Assembly: GCA_010279815.1 (NCBI GenBank)
Contig: QEOQ01000508.1
Location: 6,380,039 to 6,444,038, forward strand
DNA: 64,000 nucleotides
Origin: Brachionus plicatilis
Taxonomy: Eukaryota; Rotifera; Eurotatoria; Ploima; Brachionidae
Reading direction: 5' to 3'
The notes beneath the pieces were generated by a model. That model saw only the letters and a program-made list of their open reading frames with translations, did not search any database and was not told the DNA's origin. This document shows positions 1-11,148 of the stretch, piece after piece; within the stretch, counting starts at the first letter, position 1; every line of letters begins with the position of its first letter. A program made the position numbers and the translations under genes.

Positions 1-748
1 ACCACTTTTTGTTTTTTTACTCTGAATTTGAAAGACAGTTTAGAATGAAGCGTGATTTATTAATTTTTAGTCTTTTTAAATAAAAAATATTTTATTCTCT
101 ATGAAAAATAAAATCGGTTTTTAACTAATATTTTCTTTTAATGAATTAGCTTATCTCTCTCAAGCTTATTGAGAATAATGAAAAAATTATCCAATAACTT
201 ATTATTGGGTGAGGTAGAAAAAAACATATAGTAAAGAGAAAAAAACTTAAATAGTTAAAATGAGAAAAAAATTAGATTTAATCTAATTCAAGAATGGTTT
301 AAAGAAATATTTAAAACACTCCAATTTGAAATATTTATCAGTTTTTTAGAAAAATTAATTTTAATTTTAATTTTTGAACTGTTAATGATAAAAAATGTGT
401 TAAAATACTTGTAATTTTACGTGAAAAAGTTTATTCGTCTATTTGCGCAAAGGATTTGAATTTTTGCTTTTTATCTTTAATTTTAAATTGATTCCATGTT
501 TTTTTTTAAACTAAATCTATTTTATTAAACTAAAAATATTAAAAAAAATTGGATTCTAAATTTATGTTTTTTATCTTTTTATAAAATTGGCTATATGTTT
601 TTTTTTCTTCTTATATGTTTCGTTCTACCTGTCCCCTTATTATTAATGAATAACTTTCAAAATTTCTTCAGGACAAAATATTAATTAGAAATGGAATTTT
701 TCCAATTAAGTAAAATAACTTCAAATTAGAAGAATATTACTAAGGTTT
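1..748. other. AT-rich sequence, no gene seen
   Basis: Very AT-rich, full of stop codons in all frames. I see no exon with a recognisable protein, no RNA gene and no clear repeat boundary before the inverted-repeat element that begins near 749. Confidence 0.5.
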
Positions 749-1053
749 GGGGTTTTGAAGTTAGTTTCGATTCGGCCTTTTCAATTTAGAAAAGTTTATA
801 TAACTTTTTTATTAAAAGATATACTTAATTTTAAGAAAATTTTCTTATTACAATAGCAAAGTATCTAAAAAACTGCGGTTTTCTGCGTATCTATACAATT
901 AAGTTGCAGAAATTTTGCAGAATTATATTTTCGGATTAAGCAAATTAACTTAAACTTTAAGCATTTTACAGAACTAAATTATTCCTTATAGTTAAAAAAT
1001 ATTCAAGTTTTTCTGAACTGAAAAAATCTAATTGAAAAAAACTTTGCAACCCC
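749..1053. mobile_element. hAT-like MITE with GGGGTT termini
   Basis: The left end starts GGGGTTTTGAAGTT and the right end is the imperfect complement, ending AACCCC. The termini are similar for about 60 bp, including the block AGTTCAGAAAAACTT against its partner. Flanking octamers taaggttt and ataggttt agree at 6 of 8 positions, which would suit an 8-bp target duplication of the hAT type. No coding capacity. A partial relative lies at 47304-47556. Confidence 0.55.
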
Positions 1054-1904
1054 ATAGGTTTAAACAAATCAAAAATTTATTAGGATAGTTTCAATACAAA
1101 ACAAAATCGTCAGATTCAAAAAACTCGATTAATTCATATCATATATTTCCATTTTTATTCAACAATCCAGTATGTTAAATTTACTTTTGGATCGATGATA
1201 AAATTAAGTTCCATTTATTACTTTTTATTCACCCATTTCGAGTGCGAATACAATTGATAATTTATTGTACTCTCGAAACTTAAAATTACCACAATCCTCA
1301 CTACATTGAAGTCCGTAGAAGACAAAAATAGAAAAAATGTAAATTTAATGCTTTTTTATTTGATTAACCGTTTGAATGAGCTAAACTTTTCTAGATTCAT
1401 TTTAAATAAAATTAAAAAAAACCGTAACAGTTAGCGATATAAAAGTTTTTAAATTGCAGTTTGAATAAATTTATTTAGAAAAAAAATTTAAACAAATGGA
1501 AATTAACTCCAAAACATTAATTTGTATGAGCTAGAAGCAGACAAATGCCTTTTTGCAGGTAAAATAAAAATAAGGTATCTAAAATGTATAAAAAGAAAGA
1601 CAAAAAATTAATCTAAAAAAATATCATGGACATCATGATTTTTTATGTTAATGTTTAAAAAGATAAAATAATTTTAATTAAAATATCAAAATCATGATTT
1701 TTGTTATGAAAAAAAATTATTTTGAAAATTAATATAATTTTATCAAAAAATTGAATCTTTAAAATTGAAATTTGAAAGTAGAAAATTTTTGAATCAAAAA
1801 CTGAATTTAATAACTATTCACTTTAATATCTAGAAAAATATTAAAATGAATTTAAATGAAAAAAATTTTTAAATAAATCGGTTTAGAAGCAATGCGTACT
1901 ATTC
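1054..1904. other. AT-rich intergenic, nothing recognised
   Basis: No open frame of note and no clear repeat structure; homopolymer-rich filler between two transposon relics. Confidence 0.4.
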
Positions 1905-2225
1905 TCGTCATGTTACTGATGAAAATAATAAACAGATGCGTCCAAGTCAGGTCCTTGATGGACATTAAGGACATCCTGTCAATTTTTTTTACCCATGGAT
2001 ACTCTTCGCTTTATATTTTCAAACAAATTTTTGAGCGTATTTACAATCTTACCTGATATGCCAAAATCTACAAGTTTTGCCGGCAGTAATTCAAGATACC
2101 ACTGCAACCCAGTCTAGTCTTTAACGTAACTTTTTATGTCTCTGACGGATAGGGCTCCTATCAGTCGTAAGTAAGGGTTAAAGATACAATGCTGAAAGCT
2201 TTGAAGAATGATTAGTTAAGACAGT
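1905..2225 (-). pseudogene. non-LTR reverse transcriptase relic
   Basis: This stretch has a higher GC content than its surroundings. Read on the minus strand, one frame gives LPAKLVDFGISGKIVNTL followed by NLFENIKRRVSM. This resembles the reverse-transcriptase segment just after the first catalytic block of LINE polymerases (a G-x-x-G-K-I helix, then a basic strand). After a frameshift the text LFIIFISNM resembles the block following GDPLSP. Frameshifts and stops break the frame, so it is a dead fragment. The family is not determinable by eye; the block differs from the retrotransposon at 20600-22585. Confidence 0.4.
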
Positions 2226-2254
2226 TTACGGTTTTCATGAATTCCACAGACGTA

Positions 2255-2480
2255 GCTTTGGGAAAGTATTCTAGAATACTTCAAGAACGCAGAAAGAATA
2301 CATGACCATGTATTCGAGAGTACATATAAGTATTTTTATGTATTTTAAGTATTCTTCAGAGGGAAAAAAATACAGAATTTTAAAATTATGTATTCGATAA
2401 TACATGAAGAATACAGCAAGAATGCTTTAAAATTCAAAATTCAAAATGAATACTTCAGGAATACTTTGGGAATACTCGGA
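2255..2480. repeat. GAATACTT-type degenerate repeat
   Basis: The words gaatac, gtattc, gaatactt and their complements recur about a dozen times, both orientations intermixed. The segment opens with gggaaagtattctagaat and closes with gaatactttgggaatact, so it could also be a small palindromic element. No coding content. Confidence 0.45.
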
Positions 2481-3170
2481 AACAAAGTCAAATAAAGAAA
2501 AATATAAAACATTTTTTTAAATTTTATTTTAAAAATTTAAACAAAAAAATACAAATTCACAGTTTAATATTGAGTAAAAATGGAAAAAAAAATTTTGAAT
2601 GTAACCTAGTATTGTGAAGCAAACTGAACATAAAAATACATGAAAGAAAAAAATACAAATACATTAATTTGCTAATGTTTTTAAGCATTTTTGATAGACT
2701 CGAAAAGAGTAAAAAAAAGGCATTTTACAAACAACTAGTATATCCAATTGAGCTCACATAAACCTTTATATTAATTACATTTTTAATTACAGTAATTTTT
2801 TAATTAAATTAGAGAAACAAAAAAGCCAATTTTAGCTTTGATGAGTCTACTACGGGCGTAAAATTTTATTATTGCTGATTGTCCTTCCTAAATATGCAAA
2901 ATTTTCAATACTAACAGCTGTTGTTCTAAATAATATAAATAAAAAAAAATTTTAGAAAGTTAAATTATAAAAGATTTCTCTATTTACTTGTAGATAATTA
3001 TGTACTACATTTACATGATGATATGATGGTTAGTGGGACTAAAATATATGATCGCCATCTTAATTATAATTTTTCAAATATTAGTTTAATACGTTTCTTT
3101 TAACACTCTCCGAAAGGAAATTTTTCTTATGGTTGTTCATGCTTTTTATATTTTGAGTTGAAAAAGGACC
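2481..3170. other. AT-rich intergenic, nothing recognised
   Basis: No supported exon or RNA gene. It precedes the palindromic element at 3178. Confidence 0.4.
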
Positions 3171-3177
3171 CTAACTT

Positions 3178-3520
3178 GGGCATTGTGAAATTTGGAACAA
3201 AGAACAAGAAAAAAAATTATAAAATGAAATAACTTTTTTACTTTGAGTCTAAAAATAGTTCTGCAAAACGTATCAGCTGATACAAACTTTGTATCACCCA
3301 AATTAAGTCTCTGCAAAAACTCTGCAAGTCTGCTAAGAACTAAATGTATTAGAAAATCATTAAAATTAAATTGCAGAGTTATTGCAGAGACTTAATTTGG
3401 GTGGTCCAAAGTTTGTATCAGCTGATACGTTTTGCAGAACCATTTTTAGACCCAAAGTAAAAAAGTTATTTCATTTTAAAATTTTTGTTCTTGTTCTTTT
3501 TTCCAAAATTCACAATGCCC
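3178..3520. mobile_element. 343-bp palindromic MITE, hAT-like
   Basis: A foldback element whose two halves are complementary over about 150 bp. The left end is GGGCATTGTGAA and the right end TTCACAATGCCC. Inner arms include cgtatcagctgatac twice and the paired words acccaaattaagtctctgca and tgcagagacttaatttgggt. The direct repeat ctaactt flanks both sides (3171-3177 and 3521-3527), extendable to 8 bp as cctaactt if the terminal C is shared. This suits a non-autonomous hAT-type transposon. No ORF. Confidence 0.8.
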
Positions 3521-3527
3521 CTAACTT

Positions 3528-4129
3528 GTCGATCTTTTGAATTTCTCTGAATATTAAAAACTTAAAAAAAAAAATTTAGGAATGTTTCCAAAATATGAAA
3601 AATTTATTAAATTTTGAAGGATTTTCAGATCCTTTTTCTACACGTTAAAAGCTAAATAAATGGTAAATTTGAAATTTTTGTTAATAAATTTTTTTGCTTT
3701 TAATCAGAAAGAACTCGGTCTTCCTTATAGAAACAATTTAATTTCTTTTTTTTTATAAAAAATTATTTAAAAAGTTTTTATTAAAATTATTTCTAATTAT
3801 ACAGATTCTTTGAATTATTCTCGGCGATTTCTTCCTCACTCATGAGGGTTACCCATAAGTTCATAAATTTTGGGACCAAAAAAATCCAATTTCAAAATTC
3901 AATGACTTAAAACAAAATAAATTTCAGCAAAAATACACCTCTATCTATATGGCTTGATAATGATTTTTTTTTATGAAAATAAAATTTTCATATCTGTTTA
4001 TTTTAATTTCAAAAACAAAGCATTCATTCCAAATATATGTCTCTATAAGTATCTAGAATATTAAACGATAAAAGACTAGCTGATACATAAAAATTTTTTT
4101 TCAAAAATTTATCGAAAATTTGAGCAACA
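3528..4129. other. upstream region of PPxY cluster
   Basis: AT-rich with no recognised element; it should contain the promoter of the first small membrane-protein gene, but I cannot point to a specific site. Confidence 0.4.
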
Positions 4130-4421
4130 ATGGACTCATTTTTGACAATCATTATTTTATTGATTTTGATTGCGCTACTAATTTACTTGTATCTAAAATT
4201 ATCAAAAAAAAATGCAGCAAGATTTAGAACAAGACGTAAAAATAAGAGCTTATTTAATCAGCTAATTAATTTAAATTGTTACTTAAGGATGGGGAAGATT
4301 TCAAAACCATGGAAATACTCAACCACAAGTTTATGTAATTAATCCTAACCCTATACAAAGACTTCAGCCAAACGAAGAATTGCCTCCAGCTTACGATATA
4401 GTCATAAACCAATCTAAATAA
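4130..4421 (+). CDS. small single-pass membrane protein with PPxY, copy 1
   Basis: Two exons, 4130-4235 and 4288-4421, joined by a 52-bp GT-AG intron in phase 1, encode 79 residues. Residues 4-22 are one hydrophobic span, followed by a basic stretch (KLSKKNAARFRTR) that should face the cytosol. The tail is Asn/Gln/Pro-rich and carries PPAY at residues 68-71. PPxY is the classic ligand of WW domains, as in Nedd4-type ubiquitin ligases. Function as a ligase adaptor is an inference; no family is recognised. It is the first of three tandem relatives. Reading on past 4235 without splicing gives a shorter unrelated tail, so the spliced form is preferred because it restores the motif shared with its neighbours. 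Confidence 0.7.
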
Positions 4422-4675
4422 AATGTAAAAATTATTTTACTTTCCTTTGATGACAAATAAATAAATTTCAATTTCAAAATTAATTTTAATTAGATAAGAA
4501 GTTATCGGTCTTGTTGAATTTTTTTTACCTGAATAGAAAAATTTTATTATTGCTAAACTTAAATTATGTCAGCGAATTTTTTATCTCGAGATAATGCTAA
4601 TAAAAAAATTCAAATTTTCGTTTGATTCAAATTTTATTTAAATTAAAAAATAATAATAATTTATAAAATAAAGCT

Positions 4676-5041
4676 ATGGATGATTTTGAAGATTTTCTTC
4701 CCTTTTTTTTAATATTTTTTGCTATAGTTTTTCTAGTAATTATAATACTTGTTATTATTTACTTGAGGAGAAAAAGACAAAGACAATCGAATGCCCAAAG
4801 ATTAGATAGTAAGCTAATTTAAAAATCGTAACTTTGTGCATAATATTTTTTACATAATTTAAAATTTTGAAATATCTATTAAATTAAAGGATGGACAATT
4901 ACTCATAGAAATACTCAAAACCAGCCAAGAGTCATTTTAACTCCAGTTCCGCAGCAAAATACAGAAAACAAGCAACCACAACCAGCTGAAATTCATGAAG
5001 ACCATCCGCCTTCTTATGACGAAATTATTAATAATTCATAA
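4676..5041 (+). CDS. small single-pass membrane protein with PPxY, copy 2
   Basis: Exons 4676-4808 and 4890-5041, phase-1 intron, 94 residues. An acidic N-terminus (MDDFED) is followed by a hydrophobic span at about residues 9-30 and then a basic anchor (RRKRQRQ). The cytosolic tail is Gln/Pro-rich and ends with PPSYDEI (PPSY at 84-87), a WW-domain ligand. The intron lies at the same place as in copy 1: the codon before a Trp is split after its first base. This supports descent by tandem duplication. Neither exon alone is long enough to stand out as an open frame. Confidence 0.7.
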
Positions 5042-5225
5042 ACTTATCTTTTAGTCTTTAACTGTCATGATTTATCAGTTATGTGCAAAAAACTTATGAA
5101 TCATCTTCAAGAATTAAATAAACTAGAAAAATACAGCTATATCTTTTGATTAAAAATTTTATAATTTTTATTCGTTCTAAAATTAGAGAAGTTTTTTGGA
5201 TAAAAAAAAATTAATAATAACTTAA

Positions 5226-5717
5226 ATGGAATTTCTATTAAATTCTAAGCAAAGCAGCAGACTTTTTGAAAATAATAGCAAGTAAGTATTTTTATATCTA
5301 AATAAATAACACAATAATAGCAAATTTTATTTTAGAGGATTTGATTTTTTAAGTTTAATTCTTTTAATATTGGATATATTTCTATTTTTTATTTCATTGA
5401 TTTTGTGGTTTATTTTGATTAAAGAAAGAAGAAAGATCACTCATCTTAAAAAATACCGTAAAATTTTTCATTCTTAATTTTTTTAATTAAAATTATTGAT
5501 TTTAGAATCACGATCAAATGGCAATTCTTCCCAGAATGACATACAAAATAGAATAATTACAAGTCCTCAAAGAACTGAGCAAATACAGCTATATCCTAGA
5601 TTATCGCAATTATCAAATTCGACATTACCCCCTTCTTATAATCAAATTTTTAATCAACAAAATGAGGATTTTGATGAGCAATTGCTGAATGAGCTCGAGC
5701 TAGAGCTAGCTCGGTAA
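5226..5717 (+). CDS. small single-pass membrane protein with PPxY, copy 3
   Basis: Three exons, 5226-5281, 5336-5457 and 5506-5717, give 129 residues. Residues 1-19 are polar, 23-47 form one strongly hydrophobic span, and a basic stretch KERRK follows. The Ser/Asn/Gln-rich tail carries PPSYNQIF (PPSY at 101-104) and an acidic-leucine C-terminus (ELELELAR). The intron after the basic stretch is again phase 1, as in copies 1 and 2. It is the most diverged member. Role unknown; the topology and PPxY suggest a membrane adaptor for WW-domain proteins. Confidence 0.65.
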
Positions 5718-5955
5718 AGAAAACAAATAAATAATAACAAAATGAGCATTAATCAAATATCTTATACAAATTAAAAAAACATATTTTATTAAAACAAATC
5801 AATAAATTTATTAATATTTTTTAAACCTATAGCTTACAATAAATTTTGAATTCTAATATTACTAGTTAAGACCAACAAAAAAAAACCATCTTTTCAAAAT
5901 TGAAAGTTTTTCAATTTTAATTTATTACAATACGCTATTTTAACCATTATCTTGA

Positions 5956-6261
5956 TGCCAAAGAAATATTAAAACATTACATAAACTTTTTAAATTTAAA
6001 TTTAACTCAAAAGATTTCAATATTGTAAATAATTTCTTAGAAAAAAATGGGCTATTTTCATTTCAACAAAGATTCCTATCTAGAATGCTAAATTTCGCAT
6101 TCAAAATTTTGAATTTTGATGACGAGAGAATTGATCTCAAAATCAAAATGATTCCAAATGAAGCAATAAGTCTAAATATGATGCAAAAAACATTTGAATT
6201 CCTTTACCCAAAACTTATAAACAAGTTTGTAATTATTAAAAAAGACTTAAAAATAAACTAA
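5956..6261 (+). pseudogene. 3' fragment of a non-LTR retrotransposon ORF
   Basis: An open frame of 101 codons without an appropriate start, ending in TAA. The text FNSKDFNIVNNFLEKNGL and FLSRMLNFAFKILNF resembles the C-terminal region that follows the reverse transcriptase in arthropod and rotifer LINE proteins. No catalytic motif is present, so this is a truncated remnant. Assignment rests on memory of such C-termini and is tentative. Confidence 0.4.
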
Positions 6262-6511
6262 TCGAAATTATCAATTTTTAATAATAATATTAATATAATT
6301 TATGCAAACACAATACGTTTTTTTAAAAAATTTGATTTAAAATTAAAAAAATTATATTTTTGAATTAGTATTTATTTTTTTTTATGATTTATATTCTAAA
6401 ACCATTTGAATAAATGAAGTTTTGATCAGGTTATCATTTTTAGTTACCTAATAATGTTGATTATGGGCACTAGCCTTATGATTAGACTTGGAATATGAAA
6501 AAAAAATAAAG

Positions 6512-6719
6512 CTCATTCAGTAATGATTTGATATGATGTTTTTGGTAATTTTCACGGAAAATTACGTAAACTTACGTAAAAAGTAGCAATTTATGGAATT
6601 TTATCTGAAAAATTCAAAAATTTACGTAAAATTACATAATTTACTACTTTTTACGTAAGTTTTCATAATTTTCGGTAAAAATTACCAAAAACATCATATC
6701 AAATCATTACTGTATGAGG
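6512..6719. mobile_element. 208-bp palindromic MITE
   Basis: The left half starts ctcattcagtaatgatttga and the right half ends tcaaatcattactgtatgag. The two halves are near-perfect complements for about 80 bp, including atgatgtttttggtaatttt and acttacgtaaaaagtag. The element could form one long hairpin. Target duplication is not clear. No ORF. Confidence 0.75.
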
Positions 6720-7452
6720 GTAAAAATTCTTACCCTAATAGACTGAGTCTGTCCTCTCTTAACTACAAATCTGAAGGTTGGAGTCACGAAAATGGCTTCG
6801 TCAATTTGTAATGTGTGAAAGCAGATTAAAGGCTTTAAACATTTCAAATCTGGTAGAAAGAAAAAAGCATCATTTATAAGAAATGATCCGACAGAAAGCC
6901 TTTATCTGTAATAATTTAAAAGAACTGAATAATTTAATAGCCTAAATAAAACTTGAAATAATTAGATTTTTCAATTTTCTGCATTAAAAAGTTTGGTTAT
7001 CTTCAGTCTGTAGACACATTTTATTTTTACTTAACAAGCTTTTAAAAATTTCTTTTTGAAAATTCGTTTATTTATAAATTCGGTTTGAATATTTAAAGAT
7101 ATCTTAAAGCACCAAACCGGGGCCAAATGGATAAAAAATAAAAGTAGTAGAACAAAAATAGAATTAGAGTCTCTACTGCTTGATTTAATACGATATTTTA
7201 ATTAAATGCATCCTTTTTTAAAATTTTAAATATCTTAAAATTAATTGTTTTTATTTAAATTGAATTCAATAGTATTTTTCTGCTATTAAATTATTAAATA
7301 TTGACCATTTAAAAAGTTCTTTATTTTTTAATTAAAAAAAATGTCTTTTGCATTTTCAATTATTGTCTTATTTATGTAAAGTAATTTATGCTTGCTTGAA
7401 TTTTAAATTTAATTTTTTTAATTTTTTATATTTCTATCTTTTAGAAATTAGA
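6720..7452. other. intergenic, upstream of PSF1
   Basis: Slightly GC-richer text at 6730-6900 may be a worn repeat; nothing recognised. The last 100 bases must hold the PSF1 promoter and leader. Confidence 0.35.
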
Positions 7453-8070
7453 ATGTTTTGCCAAAAAAGTTTTGAATTAATAAAGCAACTGGACTCTAAT
7501 TTCAACAGTACGCACGAATTAAGTCCTTTTAATGAAGATAATGTGCGATACACATTTGAAGAATGCAAGACTCTGTTCGCACAGAACCAAATCGACGTTC
7601 AACCAGTACTACAAGGCGACAACTCAAATTTACCAACTATTCAGATGAGACATGCAGCACTACAACGTAACAAACGTTGTCTTCTTACATATGTATACAC
7701 TCGAATGAATTGGATCGCATCTTTGCGATTCGAATTGGCTACCATGGTGGCACCCAAGCACATTAAGTCAAGCATGTCCGATTTAGAAGTAATCTGGTTT
7801 CAAAAATACTCAAAAACACTGGCCAACTACATGAAATCATTGTCCCAAGCAACTCAAGTCAATTCAGGATTTGTCTATCCAATCGATCTCACTCAATACA
7901 CAAAGCCACCAAAATCTTTGTTCATTCATGTCAGATGTTTGAAAGACTATGGCGAATTTGAGCTTTCCGATGGCCATTTGGTCTCATTGATTAAAGACAG
8001 TCAACACTATCTTCTTGCTAGTGATGTACAAGACCTAATCAAACAAGGCATTCTTGAACATATAGACTAG
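7453..8070 (+). CDS. GINS1: GINS complex subunit 1 (PSF1)
   Basis: A single-exon gene for 205 residues. It starts MFCQKSFELIKQL like animal PSF1 and ends KQGILEHID, matching the conserved C-terminus (QGVLEHI in human). In between are the PSF1 signatures NKRCLLTYVYTR and PPKSLFIHVRCLKDYGEF, the latter being the B-domain that contacts other replisome parts. PSF1 is one subunit of the tetrameric GINS complex, which with Cdc45 and Mcm2-7 forms the CMG helicase at replication forks. The frame continues upstream to 7348, but that extension is hydrophobic, AT-rich and lacks similarity, so the start at 7453 is preferred. Length agrees with the family (about 196). Confidence 0.93.
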   Translation: MFCQKSFELIKQLDSNFNSTHELSPFNEDNVRYTFEECKTLFAQNQIDVQPVLQGDNSNLPTIQMRHAALQRNKRCLLTYVYTRMNWIASLRFELATMVAPKHIKSSMSDLEVIWFQKYSKTLANYMKSLSQATQVNSGFVYPIDLTQYTKPPKSLFIHVRCLKDYGEFELSDGHLVSLIKDSQHYLLASDVQDLIKQGILEHID

Positions 8071-8236
8071 AAATTAATTTTTTTATTTAAATTTAATTTT
8101 TTTCTTAAATTCTAATATTTTGTAATATAACACTAGATTCTTCTTTTTTTCTTTTTTGAAAAATAATTCAAGCGAAGTAACAAGCGCTTTAGTTGGATTC
8201 ATTTTAAGTATTTTAAGATTTGGTTTAGAGAAAAGA

Positions 8237-8626
8237 ATGGCTAAGCATCATCCGGATTTGATTTTTTGCCGAAAACAACCGGGAGTGGCTATTGGACGTT
8301 TGTGTGAAAAATGTGATGGAAAATGTGTCATTTGCGACTCGTATGTGAGACCATCGACACTGGTTCGAATATGTGATGAGTGTAACTATGGATCCTATCA
8401 GGGACGGTGTGTTATTTGCGGTGGTCCGGGTATTTCGGACGCTTACTATTGCAGAGAGTGCACTATTTTAGAAAAAGATGTAAGAAATAATTCAGCCAAA
8501 AATTTTTATTTTTATTTCTTTTTTTAATTTAAGAGAGATGGTTGTCCGAAGATTGTCAATTTGGGAAGTGCCAAAACAGATTTGTATTATGAGCGGAAAA
8601 AATACGGCTTTAAAAAGACAAAATAG
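8237..8626 (+). CDS. PHF5A: PHF5A, SF3b complex zinc-finger subunit
   Basis: Two exons, 8237-8479 and 8534-8626, with a 54-bp GT-AG intron between Asp and Arg codons, encode 111 residues against 110 in human. The start [20 protein letters not shown] is almost identical across eukaryotes. The CxxC pairs of the zinc-binding knot ([30 protein letters not shown]) are all present, and exon 2 supplies the conserved [11 protein letters not shown] and the basic tail [12 protein letters not shown]5A is part of SF3b in the U2 snRNP and helps recognise the branch-point adenosine. It follows PSF1 on the same strand, 166 bp downstream. A longer in-frame extension upstream of 8237 is not conserved. Confidence 0.96.
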
Positions 8627-8689
8627 TTTTTTTTTTATGTTTAATATGTTTATATAAAAAGATAATTAAAAAAAATATGTAAAATAAAA

Positions 8690-9040
8690 TCAAATTTGAG
8701 TGTCCAAATTAATAATTAAGGTTTTAATTGTGTTTATTTTAGTTTGAAGTTTGTAAATGGGTTCCATTGATCTGCTTAAGTCAGCGGCCTTTTTACGCAG
8801 CTCGGATTCCTCGGCTACACACTTTTCTACCGAGTCACATGTCTCCTGGATTGTGTCTTGGCACGTTTGCATATTGCAAACACTCGCGGCAGATATTTGA
8901 TTCAAAGACAGTTGAATGTTTTTGTTTAGTTTGTAGAATTCTTTGGCAATAAGACATGCTTCTCGTTCAATGTCTGCCAAAGCGGCTGGGTTAAGATCAG
9001 GAGGCTTTTTTCCATGTTTAAGCGAGCTTTCTTCACTCAT
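8690..9040 (-). CDS. BORCS6-like (lyspersin, DUF2365) protein
   Basis: A single-exon frame of 116 residues, convergent with PHF5A (64 bp between stops). Residues 15-114 (from LNPAALADIEREA to the end) are helical and match the order of the BORCS6/C17orf59 domain: an N-P-x-x-L-x-D-I-E start, a central helix ending NMQTCQDTIQE, and a final SMEPIYKLQTKINTIK resembling the family's SMxPVxxLxxxI. BORCS6 is a subunit of BORC, which recruits Arl8 to lysosomes and drives their movement towards the cell periphery. The animal protein usually has a longer disordered N-terminus, absent here. Another coiled-coil BLOC/BORC subunit is the main alternative. Confidence 0.6.
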   Translation of the reverse strand: MSEESSLKHGKKPPDLNPAALADIEREACLIAKEFYKLNKNIQLSLNQISAASVCNMQTCQDTIQETCDSVEKCVAEESELRKKAADLSRSMEPIYKLQTKINTIKTLIINLDTQI

Positions 9041-9256
9041 TTTTGCAAATTTTTTTTCAAAATTGCCCTTATTTTTGTCTAAAATTTTTTTAAAAATAAT
9101 TACATAATTTATTCTAAGTCAAACTACTGACTAAATTTTAATTTAACCAACATAGAATGATAAAAAAATTTATTAAATCAAATTTAGTACAATTTAGAGT
9201 TTATACATTGAAAAAGTTAATCTAAAAAAAAAACTGTCGATCGTAAGCTGTTATAT

Positions 9257-9593
<337 letters not shown>

Positions 9594-10349
9594 TTTATTG
9601 TCGAAATGGCTTTAAAACTTCAATTGAAAGAATATTTTTAAATCTATTAATGTTAACCGATAGCTATATTTAAAAAATGTATGCTTTCAAATTTGCTTTT
9701 GTGTAAAAAATGCAAAATAAAGTAATATTTAATGTATTATAGTCAAAGTTGTCTTTAGATTTTTAAAACAAAAATTTTAAATGTTGGTAATGACAATTTT
9801 TAGTTTTGACCTTCAATGGCTTTTGCATAAAAATGGCTTTATTAAATGTAAAATTACGAATAGAAAGTAAAATAATATTTGACGTAAGATTAAGTAAATA
9901 TTGTGGTAAACATCAGAAACTTTTTGGACTGAGATAAAGAAATAAGCTTGAATTGCAAAAGTTTTTGAATGATCAACATGATGAAATCGGATGAGACAAC
10001 ATTTTTCTACTGTAACTTGTGGCTATCTCTGAAACAAAGATGTTTAAAAAAAAAATTTAGTAAAGTATATATTTCAAAATTAAATATTTGTTTAGTCCTA
10101 AAAGTAAGGTTTTTGATCACAGTTGATTGTTCATAATATTTGAAAGGAGAGCATTTAAAGATAACAAAGTTAAAATTAAAATGTAAAATTTTCATCAATC
10201 TGAAAAATGATCGTTTAGGTAATTTTTTTTTAAAAAAATATCTAAGCTATAATGAATGTTTTAAAAATTTTTAATTTGATTTGTGTTTTTAAACTAGTTC
10301 AAGTTCGATTTTGAAATTTAAAATGAATGTAAGGCTACATGGGTCTTTA
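9594..10349. other. intergenic, upstream of NEDD8
   Basis: No convincing exon or repeat; open frames here are short and AT-driven. Confidence 0.4.
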
Positions 10350-11148
10350 GTCATAGGTCACATATTATGTGATCAGTTCTCCTTACCTAAAATATGTGAC
10401 CAAGACTTGTCACCTAATTTTCAAAGATGGAATATGCGACCAGAAATTGATCACCTATTTTTTATTTGGTCACTTAATTTTTTTCTGGAATAATAATTTT
10501 TTTAACATTTAGCATTTTTTTGATAAATTTTAAAATAGTTTTAGATTCTAAATTGAATAAAGTTTAATATTATTTGATAAAATATTTTTCAATAAAAGTT
10601 TAATTGTGCATTAACATACGCGCTTGGTTCAATTGAAGAAAATTTTGGGAGCGAGATTAGCTCAGAAGATGTCCAAGGCAAATACAATTGATTTAGTTAA
10701 TGATCTTGACGTGACTGATATTGAAGTTAAGATGAAGATGAGCAAGAGTAAAGAAAATTGAAAAAGATATTAAACTTCAAATGAGGAAAAATGTTTAAAA
10801 TAAACAAGGAACTGTCAGAAGTAAAATTAGACAGCATTAAATATAAAAGTTTGTTAAATTAAAAGCAGGCACTTGAAAAACCGAAATTCACAGATGAAAC
10901 TATACAAGAAGTAAAAAAAATTTTTTGAGCGGAAAGGATTAAAAATACATATGGCTAAAAAACATTGAAATTTAAGACTGAAGATTTTGTCACTAATAAA
11001 TACATAATAAATTTTTTGGTCACCTAATTATTTTATTGTTTTACTTCTGCTCACATATTCCATCTTTGAAAATTAGATGACCATGCTTGTTCAAATATTT
11101 TAGGTGAGGATTTGCGGTCACAAAATATGTGACCAACTGATCTATGAC
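10350..11148. mobile_element. 799-bp TIR transposon with TA target site
   Basis: The ends are GTCATAGGTCACATA and, complementary, TGATCTATGAC, each flanked by TA (10348-10349 and 11149-11150). Similarity between the ends runs for about 130 bp, including the paired block attttcaaagatggaatatg and its complement. Motifs GGTCACC and TGTGACC recur as sub-terminal repeats. The interior (about 10620-10900) has a higher GC content and a broken coding flavour but no recognised transposase. TA duplication suggests a Tc1/mariner-type or similar mover. Non-autonomous. Confidence 0.7.

Noticed and set aside
7348..7452. Extended N-terminus of PSF1 (35 extra residues)
   Set aside because: The extension is hydrophobic, AT-driven and not conserved; the internal Met starts exactly like known PSF1 proteins.
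8156..8236. Extended N-terminus of PHF5A
   Set aside because: It begins with a non-ATG codon and has no similarity; the Met at 8237 matches the highly conserved start MAKHHPDL.
8767..8952. Plus-strand frame opposite the BORCS6-like gene
   Set aside because: Shadow frame of the minus-strand gene.
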